From DASQFQ01 sp963802905 (GTDB lineage Bacteria; Actinomycetota; Thermoleophilia; Solirubrobacterales; Solirubrobacteraceae), in contig CAWDKH010000011.1 of NCBI GenBank assembly GCA_963802905.1, positions 186,001 through 250,000 on the forward strand: a stretch of 64,000 bases of DNA, written 5' to 3'. The translations under genes and the position numbers were made by a program. The notes under the pieces were generated by a model. That model saw only the letters and a list, made by a program, of their open reading frames with translations. It did no database searches and was not told the DNA's origin. Shown here piece after piece: positions 41,803 through 49,140 of this stretch. Position 1 is the stretch's first letter. Each line of letters begins with the position of its first letter.

Positions 41803-42657
41803 CTAGAGGTACGCGCCGCTCGGGAGGTAGGGCGTGAACGGCCCGACATCGCCGCGCACGAACACCGCTCCGCCCGGCTTCAGCGCGAGCCCCGCGTCGA
41901 GCACGACGGGGACCGCCCACTGCTGCTTGGCGGTGATCCACTCGACGTGGGCCTCCTGGTCCGTGGGCGAGGCCGCGAGCGCCGCGCGCAGCAGATCGCA
42001 GGCCGCCTCCTCGTCGAGCGCGGCGAGCAGGTTGACGCCGTTGCCGCCCAGCACCGCGTAGCCGCGGTCGTCGATCACGAACAGGCGGCGGTGGGCGCGC
42101 AGGAACGCCGCGATGTCGCTGCCGTGCGCGGCGCCGCGCACCGCGCGGTCGACGGCCTCGGTGAACGGGATGTCGTCCTCGTCACCCTCGCGCACGGACG
42201 GCGGCGGCTCGCCGATCCGGGGGTGGCCGGAGGCGTCGAAGCACGGGTGCGCATCGAAGCTGGCGCGGGCGTAGGCGCGCAGCGCCCGCGAGTCGGGTGA
42301 GGCGAGGATGATCGCGCCCCGCTCGCCGCCGCCGGCGTACTCGAGCGAGCGCTCGAGCAGCGCGCGGCCGACGCCGCGGGACTGGTACTCGGGCAGCACG
42401 ACGAGTAGCGACAGGCCCCAGACGCCCTCGCGGTCGAGCGCGAGCGCGGCGCCGACCATGCGCCCGTTGTCCTCGGCCACCCACGCTCCGCCCGGATCGC
42501 GCTCGAACAGCTGGTGGATCCGCACGATCGCGGGCGTCAGCGCCGGCGCCGGCGCCGGCGGTTCGTGGAGGCGCCGGTTGAGGTCGGCGAACGTCACCAC
42601 CGAGACCTCGTGGACTGCGAGGTCGTCATCGCGACGCATGGGGCGGATGGTTGCCAC
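41803..42657 (-). CDS. GNAT-family N-acetyltransferase
   Basis: A 284-residue GNAT protein. The acetyl-CoA-binding segment LSLLVVLPEYQSRGVGRALLERS (residues ~100-120, with Q/RxxGxG/A) is intact, preceded by GGAWVAEDNGRMVGAAL. A second, divergent GNAT-like half follows (ARASFDAHPCFDASGHP, DDRGYAVLGGNG), as in two-domain GNATs. The GTG at 42657 keeps the usual VATIRPMRRDD beginning; an ATG six codons later is possible. Substrate unknown. Confidence 0.8.
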   Translation of the reverse strand: MATIRPMRRDDDLAVHEVSVVTFADLNRRLHEPPAPAPALTPAIVRIHQLFERDPGGAWVAEDNGRMVGAALALDREGVWGLSLLVVLPEYQSRGVGRALLERSLEYAGGGERGAIILASPDSRALRAYARASFDAHPCFDASGHPRIGEPPPSVREGDEDDIPFTEAVDRAVRGAAHGSDIAAFLRAHRRLFVIDDRGYAVLGGNGVNLLAALDEEAACDLLRAALAASPTDQEAHVEWITAKQQWAVPVVLDAGLALKPGGAVFVRGDVGPFTPYLPSGAYL

Positions 42658-42685
42658 GGCGGGCAACCGTACGCGAGCGGGCGGC

Positions 42686-44083
42686 CTAGCGGAGCTTGCC
42701 GTTGGCCGTGACCTTGGGCTCGACGGTGGGGACCGCGAGCGGCGCGAGCTCCTTCTTGGCCTGGCCCTTCGGCACGTGCTTGGGCTTGGACTCGGCGGTC
42801 GGCGTGGTCTTCTTGGCCTGCCCGGGCGGGACCGCCTTGACTTTGGTCTGGCCCTTCGCGACCTTCTGCGGCTTCGCCGCGGGGGGCTTCGCGTGCTCCG
42901 GCTTGGTCCGCGCGACCTTCTTCGCCTGCCCGGGGGCGACGTGGCTCGCCTTGTCGTGCTTGGCCCGGCCCGGGCCCGCGTGCTTCGCCTTGGCGTGGCT
43001 GCGGGGCTTGCCGCGCGTGGCGTGGCGCGGCGGAGCCGAGGCGGGCGCCGCGGGGCGAGCAGCGACCGGCACGGTGGACACGCTGACGGCGCGCACCGCC
43101 CCGGCCGCCGGCGCGGCCGTCGGTGCGGGCGCGGCAACCTTCGGCGCCGGCGGTGTGGAGTGGCGCACAACCTCGACGCTCGCCGTCGTGCCGCCGCCCA
43201 CCAGCGCGACCGCGACGAGCGCCTTCGCAGCGATCGCGCCACCGGTGGCCGCTGCCGCGCCGCCGCCGCCCGCCCCCGCAGAGCCGAAGGCCGCGCCGAG
43301 CGCAGCCTCCTTGAGCCCCAGCGTCGGGAGCACCGGCAGGGCGACCGCCAGCGTCTTGCGCTGCAGGGCCACTTCCTCGCGGAACGCCCGGCACCCCGGG
43401 CACTCGCGCAGGTGGCGGTGCAGCGTCGTGCGCCGCAGCGCGCCGCCGCGGAGGTTGGCGAGCTGCTCGCGGATCTCCTCGCACGGCGTCTCCCGGGCCG
43501 TCCGGCTCGCGATCAGCGAGGTGCGGGCCTGGAACACGAGCGCCTTCACCTTCTGCCGCGGGATGTCGAGCACCGTGGCGATCTCGTCGTGCGAGACGGC
43601 GCCGAGCTCGGCGAGCACCAGCGCGGCCCGCTGGTCCTCGGGCAACGCCGCGACGTCGCCGAGCAGCTCGCGGACGTCCTGGCGCCGCTGCGCCTCGGCC
43701 GACAGGTGCTCGGTGGCGGGCGCGTGGATCTCGTCGAGCGGCCGCTCGCGGCGGGCGCGCAGCATCGAGAGGCAGCGGTTGCGCGCGATCGTGTAGAGCC
43801 ACGGCCGGAGCTGGATCTCCGCGGCGCCGCCCACGAGGTGGCGGTAGGCGGCCATGAACGTGTGCTGGACCGCGTCCTCCGCCTCGTCGGCCGAGGACAG
43901 CATGTGGCGGCTGAACGCGAGGATGCCCCGGTGGTGGCGGTCATAGATCGCCTCGAAGGCCGCCTCGCTCCCGCCGCGTACGAGCGCGACGAGCCGCTCG
44001 TCGGAGGCGACGCGCAGCAGCACGGCCGACCGTGGACCGCGGCCGGCGCGAGGGAATCGCCCCAGGGCCGCAGAATTCCCCAT
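42686..44083 (-). CDS. ECF sigma factor fused to zinc-finger anti-sigma domain and Lys/Ala-rich tail
   Basis: A 465-residue single-chain regulator. Sigma region 2 (FEAIYDRHHRGILAFSRHML, LRPWLYTIARNRCLSMLRAR) and region 4 (LPEDQRAALVLAELGAVSHDE) occupy about 30-200. A zf-HC2-type zinc motif HRHLRECPGC follows near 235, then a hydrophobic Ala/Gly segment (AKALVAVALVGGGTTASVEVV) that could cross the membrane, then a ~150-residue tail rich in Lys, Ala, Pro and Gly with GQAKK-like repeats. This suggests a sigma factor carried together with its own inhibitory and membrane modules. Start at ATG 44083. Divergent from a hydrolase with an ECF-like promoter element. Confidence 0.82.
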   Translation of the reverse strand: MGNSAALGRFPRAGRGPRSAVLLRVASDERLVALVRGGSEAAFEAIYDRHHRGILAFSRHMLSSADEAEDAVQHTFMAAYRHLVGGAAEIQLRPWLYTIARNRCLSMLRARRERPLDEIHAPATEHLSAEAQRRQDVRELLGDVAALPEDQRAALVLAELGAVSHDEIATVLDIPRQKVKALVFQARTSLIASRTARETPCEEIREQLANLRGGALRRTTLHRHLRECPGCRAFREEVALQRKTLAVALPVLPTLGLKEAALGAAFGSAGAGGGGAAAATGGAIAAKALVAVALVGGGTTASVEVVRHSTPPAPKVAAPAPTAAPAAGAVRAVSVSTVPVAARPAAPASAPPRHATRGKPRSHAKAKHAGPGRAKHDKASHVAPGQAKKVARTKPEHAKPPAAKPQKVAKGQTKVKAVPPGQAKKTTPTAESKPKHVPKGQAKKELAPLAVPTVEPKVTANGKLR

Positions 44084-44108
44084 CGGTAGGGCATCATCGA
44101 TGTGAGTA

Positions 44109-44116
44109 GGAACTTT
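44109..44116 (+). promoter_or_regulatory. ECF-type -35 element (GGAACTTT) upstream of hydrolase
   Basis: GGAACTTT matches the common ECF sigma -35 consensus GGAACTT and lies in the 63-bp region between the fused sigma factor gene and the hydrolase. I see no convincing CGTC-type -10 at 16-17 bp, so this is tentative. Confidence 0.3.
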
Positions 44117-44146
44117 CGACACTTGGAAAGGTTGGGTACTGCCGGG

Positions 44147-44980
44147 ATGACGACGTTCCGCCACGAAGGGCGAACGCTGGCGTACAGCGAGTATGGGGAT
44201 GGTTCCCGAATTGTCGTGCTCCTGCACGGACTCCTCCTCAGCCAGCGGATGCACGAGCCGCTCGCGAAGGCGCTCGCGGAGCGCGGCAACCGCGTCATCA
44301 CGCTCGATCTGCTGGGCCACGGCGAGTCCGAGCGCCCGCTCGACGCCCAGTGCTACTCGATGAGCTTCTTCGGCGAGCAGGTGATCGCGCTGCTCGACCA
44401 CCTCGAGATCGAGGAGGCGGTCGTGCTCGGCACGTCGCTGGGCGCCAACACCGCGCTCGAGGCCGCCTCGCTGGCTCCCGACCGGCTCCGCGGGATGGTC
44501 ATCGAGATGCCGGTGCTCGACGGCGCGCTGCTGGCGTGCGCGCTCGCGTTCACGCCGCTCATGGTCGCGCTGAGCTTCGGCGAGCCGCTCATGCGCGCCG
44601 TCCAGGCGGGCGCGAAGCGCGTGCCGCGGCTGCCGTGGGCCGCCGACATCCTCGTCGACCTCGTGCGCCAGGACCCCGCGCCCGGTGCGGCTGTGCTCCA
44701 GGGCCTGTTCTTCGGCCGCATCGCCCCGCACCGCAACGAGCGCAGCCACATGAAGACGACCACGCTCGTGATCGGCCACCGCCGCGACCCCGTGCACCCG
44801 TTCTCGGACGCCGGCATGCTGGCCGGGGAGCTGCCCAACGCCCGCCTGCTCGAGGCCAGCTCGATCATCGAGCTGCGCGTCGCCCCCGAGCGGCTCACCG
44901 GCGAGATCGCCGAGTTCATCGACGAATGCTGGAAGCCGCGACCCGCGGCCCGGCGTCCCCGCGCCCGCAAGGCGGGCTAA
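44147..44980 (+). CDS. Alpha/beta-fold hydrolase
   Basis: A 277-residue alpha/beta hydrolase: VVLLHGLLLSQRMHEPLA (oxyanion region), LDLLGHGESERPLD, nucleophile elbow LGTSLGANTALEAA. The acid and base are less clear: TTLVIGHRRDPVHPF may hold the Asp, and the terminal segment (EASSIIELRVAPERL) lacks an obvious His. A long C-terminal Arg/Lys/Pro tail follows. A GTG at 44102 would add 15 residues. It may be controlled by the divergently encoded sigma factor. Confidence 0.75.
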   Translation: MTTFRHEGRTLAYSEYGDGSRIVVLLHGLLLSQRMHEPLAKALAERGNRVITLDLLGHGESERPLDAQCYSMSFFGEQVIALLDHLEIEEAVVLGTSLGANTALEAASLAPDRLRGMVIEMPVLDGALLACALAFTPLMVALSFGEPLMRAVQAGAKRVPRLPWAADILVDLVRQDPAPGAAVLQGLFFGRIAPHRNERSHMKTTTLVIGHRRDPVHPFSDAGMLAGELPNARLLEASSIIELRVAPERLTGEIAEFIDECWKPRPAARRPRARKAG

Positions 44981-45004
44981 CCCCTTCGCTAGCCTCCAGC
45001 GACC

Positions 45005-45715
45005 GTGTCGAGCCGACAGGAGGAAAAGGAGCGCCGCCGCCAGGAGCGGATGGAGCGCGAGCAGGCGGAGGCCAAGCGCGCCGCCCGCCGCAAGCGCATG
45101 CAGCTCGCCTTCGGCGGCCTGCTCGCGGTCGCCGCAATCGCCGGCATCGCCGTCGCGGTCCTGATCTCCACCGGCGACGACGACGGCGGCGGCGGGCCGA
45201 GCAAGGCGAGCAACGCCGCCTCGACCGCCAAGCTTCCCGAGCAGGCGACCTCCGACATCAAGGCGGCGGCCAAGGCCGCGGGCTGCACGCTCAACAACCC
45301 CGCGTACGAGGGCGCCAACCACGAAGAGAAGGACTTCAAGGCGTCTGACTACAAGACGAACCCGCCGACCTCGGGCAACCACACCCCCGACTGGTACGAG
45401 GACGGCATCTACGCCCCCGGCGACACGCCGGAGCTCGGCAAGCTCGTGCACCCGCTCGAGCACGGGCGGATCGAGGTCCAGTACAAGAAGGGCACCGACG
45501 CCGAGACGGTCGGCAAGCTCGAGGCGCTGCTGGCCGAGCAGGAGGACGGCTACCACATGCTGCTGTTCGAGAACACGACCGACATGCCCTCGGCCGTGGC
45601 CGCGACAGCCTGGACGCACTCGCTGACCTGCCCGGAGATGAACGACAAGGTCTTCGACGCGATCCGGACGTTCCGCGCGCGCTACATCGACAAGGGCCCG
45701 GAGCGCGTCCCCTAG
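45005..45715 (+). CDS. DUF3105 membrane-anchored protein
   Basis: A 236-residue protein from a GTG start. A highly charged N-terminal coiled coil (RQEEKERRRQERMEREQAEA) precedes one membrane helix (LAFGGLLAVAAIAGIAVAVLI). An extracytoplasmic DUF3105 domain follows, with its signature NPPTSGNHTPDWYEDGIY and VHPLEHGRIEVQYKK. Conserved His and Asn residues suggest metal or sugar binding, but no activity is known for the family. TAGCCT lies 9 bases upstream of the start. Converges with the sugar-transferase gene, overlapping by 4 bases. Confidence 0.82.
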   Translation: MSSRQEEKERRRQERMEREQAEAKRAARRKRMQLAFGGLLAVAAIAGIAVAVLISTGDDDGGGGPSKASNAASTAKLPEQATSDIKAAAKAAGCTLNNPAYEGANHEEKDFKASDYKTNPPTSGNHTPDWYEDGIYAPGDTPELGKLVHPLEHGRIEVQYKKGTDAETVGKLEALLAEQEDGYHMLLFENTTDMPSAVAATAWTHSLTCPEMNDKVFDAIRTFRARYIDKGPERVP

Positions 45716-46332
45716 GATTTCTGCGGCGGCTCGCGCCAGCCGCCCGTCTCGCCGCGGTACAGGCCGTGGCCCGTGACCACCATCCGCAGCGTCCGCCACA
45801 TGATGCGGACGTCGAGCGCCAGCGACACGTGCTCGACGTACCAGAGGTCGAGCTCGATGCGATCGGCCCAGGGCAGCGACGCGCGGCCGTTGATCTGCGC
45901 CCAGCCGGTGATGCCCGGCCGCACCGACAGCCGCCCGCGCTGCTCGTCGGTGTAGCGGTCGACCTGCACCTGCACCGTCGGACGCGGCCCGACCAGCGAC
46001 ATCTCGCCGCGCAGCACGTTGATCAGGTTCGGCAGCTCGTCGATCGAGAGCCGGCGCAGCCAGGCGCCGGTGCGGGTGATCCGCGCGTCGCCCTTGTCGA
46101 CCACCAGGCCCGGGCCCATCGTCTCGGCGCCGGTCACCATCGTCCGCAGCTTGTAGAGCTCGAACGGCACGCCGTCGCGGCCGACGCGCCGCTGGCGGTA
46201 GATCGGGTGCCCGTGCGTCTCGAGCCGGATGATCAGCGCCAGCACGGCGAGCGGAAGGCCGAGGACGACGAGCACGACGCCGGCGAGCGCGACGTCGAGC
46301 GCGCGCTTGGCGAGGTAGCCGGGATGGCTCAC
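45712..46332 (-). CDS. Undecaprenyl-phosphate sugar-1-phosphate transferase (Bac_transf)
   Basis: A 206-residue initiating glycosyltransferase that loads the first sugar-phosphate onto undecaprenyl phosphate. It has one N-terminal membrane helix (VALAGVVLVVLGLPLAVLAL), the catalytic-core motifs YKLRTM, RRLSIDELPNLINVLRGEMS, LVGPRPT and PGITGWAQINGR, and a short C-terminal region. It is the small monotopic type lacking the N-terminal WbaP domain. Its start overlaps the stop of the glycosyltransferase gene, making a two-gene operon for surface glycan assembly. Confidence 0.92.
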   Translation of the reverse strand: MSHPGYLAKRALDVALAGVVLVVLGLPLAVLALIIRLETHGHPIYRQRRVGRDGVPFELYKLRTMVTGAETMGPGLVVDKGDARITRTGAWLRRLSIDELPNLINVLRGEMSLVGPRPTVQVQVDRYTDEQRGRLSVRPGITGWAQINGRASLPWADRIELDLWYVEHVSLALDVRIMWRTLRMVVTGHGLYRGETGGWREPPQKS

Positions 46333-47459
46333 CGCGTGCCCTCGGGCGCGTCCCAGCCGGCCGGCGTCCCGTGGCGCAGGTGGTCGTAGAGGCCGGCGGC
46401 CAGCGAAGCGGTGGTGAGCACGTAGTAGCGCGCCAGCAGCAGCGGGCGCGAGCGGACGGCGCCGCCGGCGGCCGCGGCGGCCAGCAGCGCCACGTGGGCG
46501 GCGAGCGCCAGGCGCTGGACGGCGCGCTCGCGCCCGGCGAGCGCGCTCAGCACGATCGCGACGTGCAGCGCGGGCGCGGCGTAGCGCAGCAGCCGGTGCG
46601 AGGCGATCATCAGCGCGTACAGCGGGTCATAGCCGCGCGGGGAGAGCAGGCCGCCACGCAGGACGATCGGCCAGGCGTGGCTCATCATCCGCCGCTTGCG
46701 CCGCCACTCGCCCTCGATCGTCGGCACCATCTTCTCGGTCGCCACCGCGTCGGGTGCGTAGACCGCGCGCCAGCCGCGCTTGACCATCAGCGACGGGAAC
46801 GAGAGGTCGTGGCCCATCACCGGGTCGACCTCGACGTAGGCGGCCGGGCGAACCGCATAGATCGCGCCGTTGCCCGCGGTCACCGACGCGAGCGCCGACT
46901 CCTGCGCGCGCAACCACAGCTCGTAGCGCCAGTAGGCGCCCTCCTGGTTGGTGCCGCCGTCGGAGACGAACTGCACGCGGCCGCACGCGTAGCCGACCTG
47001 CGGGTCGGCAAAGCGCGCTGCGAGCCGCTGGAGCGCATCCGGGGCCCAGGTGGCGTTGGCGTCGCCGAAGGCCAGCAGCTCGCCGGAGGCGGCCCGCACG
47101 GCGGCATCCTGGGCACGCACCTTGCCGCCGCGGGGGAGCTCCAGCACCTGGTCGGCGCCGGCGACGCGCGCGAGCTCGGCGGTGCGGTCGGCGCCGCCCT
47201 CCGCACCCCCGTCGACGGCGACGATCAGCTCGAGTGCCTCGCGCGGCCAGTCGAGCGCTAGCGCGTTCGCGACTTTGTCCGCGATCACCGCCTCCTCGTT
47301 GTAGGCGGCGACGATCAGCGAGACGCGCGGGCGGACCGCGCTCGCCGGCACCGCGTCGCTCGTCCCGCGCAGGCGCCGAAGTGCCCACAGGAACGGCCCG
47401 TAGAGCGCCTGCGCCCACACGAGCAGGACGCTGGAGATCCAGAACACGAGGCGCGACAC
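46329..47459 (-). CDS. Membrane GT2-family glycosyltransferase
   Basis: A 376-residue processive-type GT2. One N-terminal membrane helix (LVFWISSVLLVWAQALYGPF) precedes the GT-A domain: VSLIVAAYNEEAVIADKVAN, VDGGAEGG and FGDANATW (nucleotide-sugar/metal Asp), VMGHDLSFP and RRKRRMMSHAW (acceptor-site motif). Three or four C-terminal membrane helices follow (ALHVAIVLSALAG, LALAAHVALLAAAAA). Probably extends or exports a polysaccharide. GTG at 47459 is chosen; another GTG at 47486 would bring the start within 10 bases of the divergent gene. Operon with the sugar-phosphate transferase. Confidence 0.85.
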   Translation of the reverse strand: MSRLVFWISSVLLVWAQALYGPFLWALRRLRGTSDAVPASAVRPRVSLIVAAYNEEAVIADKVANALALDWPREALELIVAVDGGAEGGADRTAELARVAGADQVLELPRGGKVRAQDAAVRAASGELLAFGDANATWAPDALQRLAARFADPQVGYACGRVQFVSDGGTNQEGAYWRYELWLRAQESALASVTAGNGAIYAVRPAAYVEVDPVMGHDLSFPSLMVKRGWRAVYAPDAVATEKMVPTIEGEWRRKRRMMSHAWPIVLRGGLLSPRGYDPLYALMIASHRLLRYAAPALHVAIVLSALAGRERAVQRLALAAHVALLAAAAAGGAVRSRPLLLARYYVLTTASLAAGLYDHLRHGTPAGWDAPEGTR

Positions 47460-47494
47460 GGCGCGCCATGGTGGCAGGCGGCACACTGAAAGCG

Positions 47495-48025
47495 ATGTTG
47501 CGCCGCCCCGACCCGCCCCTCACCGACGGCGTGATCACCTTGCGCGAGCACCGCCGGAGCGACGTCGACGCGCTCGTGGCGATCTGCCAGGACCCCGCGA
47601 TCCCGCGCTGGACGCGCGTCCCGCAGCCCTACACGCGCGCCGACGCCGAAGGCTGGGTGGCGGGCGTCGAACTCGAGGTCGCGGCCGGCACCGCGATGAA
47701 CTGGCTCGCCGTCGACGAGGACGACAACATCGTCGCCAGCGTCGCGGTCCAGGGCATCCGCGAGGACGAGGGGACCGGCGAGATCGGCTACTGGGTCGCC
47801 GCGCACGCCCGCGGCCGCGGGATCGCCACCCGCGCGGTCCGCCTCGCCACCGCCTGGGCGCTCGGCGAGCTGGGGCTGAAGACGCTGGAGATCATGACCC
47901 ACGAGGACAACACCGCCTCGCAGGGCGTCGCGCGCGCCGCCGGCTACGTCGAGACCGGCGAGACGCACGTGCCGCCGCGCGAGGGGCTGCCGCCGGGGCG
48001 CTACCTCGTGTTCACGCCTGCCTAG
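47495..48025 (+). CDS. GNAT-family (RimJ/RimL-like) N-acetyltransferase
   Basis: A 176-residue GNAT: DGVITLREHRRSDVDALVAI at the start, GEIGYWVAAHARGRGIATRA (acetyl-CoA loop) near residues 95-115 and LEIMTHEDNTASQGVARAAG. The RimJ-like acetyltransferase_3 type acts on protein N termini or small amines. It converges on a carboxylesterase gene, overlapping stops by 4 bases. Confidence 0.86.
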   Translation: MLRRPDPPLTDGVITLREHRRSDVDALVAICQDPAIPRWTRVPQPYTRADAEGWVAGVELEVAAGTAMNWLAVDEDDNIVASVAVQGIREDEGTGEIGYWVAAHARGRGIATRAVRLATAWALGELGLKTLEIMTHEDNTASQGVARAAGYVETGETHVPPREGLPPGRYLVFTPA

Positions 48026-48666
48026 AAGCGCTTGTCGAGCCAGCCGACGAGCCCGGGGATCAGCCGCGGGTCGACGATGTGCGGGACGTCCGTCTCGCGG
48101 TAGGCGACCTCGGCGCCGGCCGCCTTCGCGCGGTCGCGCGCCTGGCGGCCGAGCTCGACCGAGATCACCGGATCCTCGGTCCCGTGGGTGATGGCGACGG
48201 GGAAGCCGCCGAGTCCGTCGAGCTGGAGCTCGAAGTCGGGCACGGTCGGGATGAAGCCGCTCATGGCGAGGATGCCGGCGGGCCGCGGGCGGCCGGGGCC
48301 GAGCGCCAGCGCCCACGCCATCACCGCGCCCTGGGAGAAGCCGCCGAGCACGGTGCGCTCGATCGGGACGCCGGTGCGCTCCGCCAGGCCCTCGAGCCAG
48401 GATCCGAGCCGGTCGAACGTCGCCCGGAAGCTCTCCGGGTCGGGATAGCCGATCTCCTCGACCACGTACCAGTGCGAGCCGATCGGGGGCAGCTGCAGCG
48501 GGCCGCGAGGGAAGGCGCCGACGAGCCGCTCCTGCGGATCGAAGACGTCGAGCAGGGGGATCAGGTCCTGCTCGGAGGTGCCGCGTCCGTGCAGCAGCAC
48601 GATCGCGCCGGCCGGGTCGCCCTCGGGCGACCGCAGCTCGAATACGAGGTCGTCGACGTCAGCCAC
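48022..48666 (-). CDS. Phospholipase/carboxylesterase-family hydrolase
   Basis: A 214-residue alpha/beta hydrolase of the acyl-protein-thioesterase/carboxylesterase group: VLLHGRGTSEQDLIPLL near the start, nucleophile elbow LGGFSQGAVMAWALAL, acid in THGTEDPVI and the base in VPHIVDPRL. GTG start at 48666 with TAGCGT 8 bases upstream, inside an 18-bp palindrome shared with the divergent gene. Substrate unknown; the YPDPESFRATFDRL segment is typical of the family. Confidence 0.86.
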   Translation of the reverse strand: MADVDDLVFELRSPEGDPAGAIVLLHGRGTSEQDLIPLLDVFDPQERLVGAFPRGPLQLPPIGSHWYVVEEIGYPDPESFRATFDRLGSWLEGLAERTGVPIERTVLGGFSQGAVMAWALALGPGRPRPAGILAMSGFIPTVPDFELQLDGLGGFPVAITHGTEDPVISVELGRQARDRAKAAGAEVAYRETDVPHIVDPRLIPGLVGWLDKRF

Positions 48667-48671
48667 GAGCG

Positions 48672-48689
48672 CGGACGCTATAGCGTCCG
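48672..48689. promoter_or_regulatory. Perfect 18-bp palindrome with -10 boxes on both strands
   Basis: CGGACGCTA is followed directly by its exact reverse complement TAGCGTCCG. The sequence TAGCGT, a -10 type used repeatedly in this window, therefore occurs on both strands back to back. It ends 8 bases before the esterase GTG on the reverse strand and 10 bases before the GTG of the forward gene. It looks like a symmetric bidirectional promoter. Confidence 0.6.
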
Positions 48690-48696
48690 GACGCCG

Positions 48697-49140
48697 GTGG
48701 ACCAACCGCTCCTCGTCCTGCTGCTGCCCCGGCCGCTCGAGCGCTTTCATCTCGAGCAGCCGGTGCGCGAGCTGCTGCGCGCGCAGGGGGTCGTCGCCGT
48801 CGATCCGTCGCGGCTGCCGCTGGCGCGCATGGTGCCGACCGTCGCGGCCCGCGCGGCGATGGGTCAGGCCAAGCGCATGAAGCTGCCGGGCACGCCGGCC
48901 GCCGTGGCGATCCTGCACCCGTTCCAGTTCTTCCTCGCCGGCGCGCTGCTCGCCCGCCACCCGCGCGCGGAGCTCTGGTACGGACGGCCGGAGGACGAGG
49001 AGCTCGAGGCCACGCTTGACGCCGCGGCGTCGGAGCGCGCCGCGCTGACGCTGACGCCGGAGGAGCTGCTGGCCGTCGCCCCGCTGCGGATGGCCGAGCT
49101 CGGGATCGTCAGCCGCCCGCCGACTGCACCTTCGGCCTGA
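48697..49140 (+). CDS. Hypothetical protein
   Basis: A 147-residue protein from a GTG start. The N terminus (PLLVLLLPRPLERFHLEQPV) and middle (AILHPFQFFLAGALLARHP) look like a Rossmann-type alpha/beta fold; AELWYGRPEDEELEATLDAA resembles a nucleotide- or sugar-binding helix. No family recognised; a truncated glycosyltransferase-like fold is possible. Divergent from the esterase through the palindromic promoter; its last 32 bases overlap the opposing FlgD-like gene. Confidence 0.6.
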   Translation: MDQPLLVLLLPRPLERFHLEQPVRELLRAQGVVAVDPSRLPLARMVPTVAARAAMGQAKRMKLPGTPAAVAILHPFQFFLAGALLARHPRAELWYGRPEDEELEATLDAAASERAALTLTPEELLAVAPLRMAELGIVSRPPTAPSA

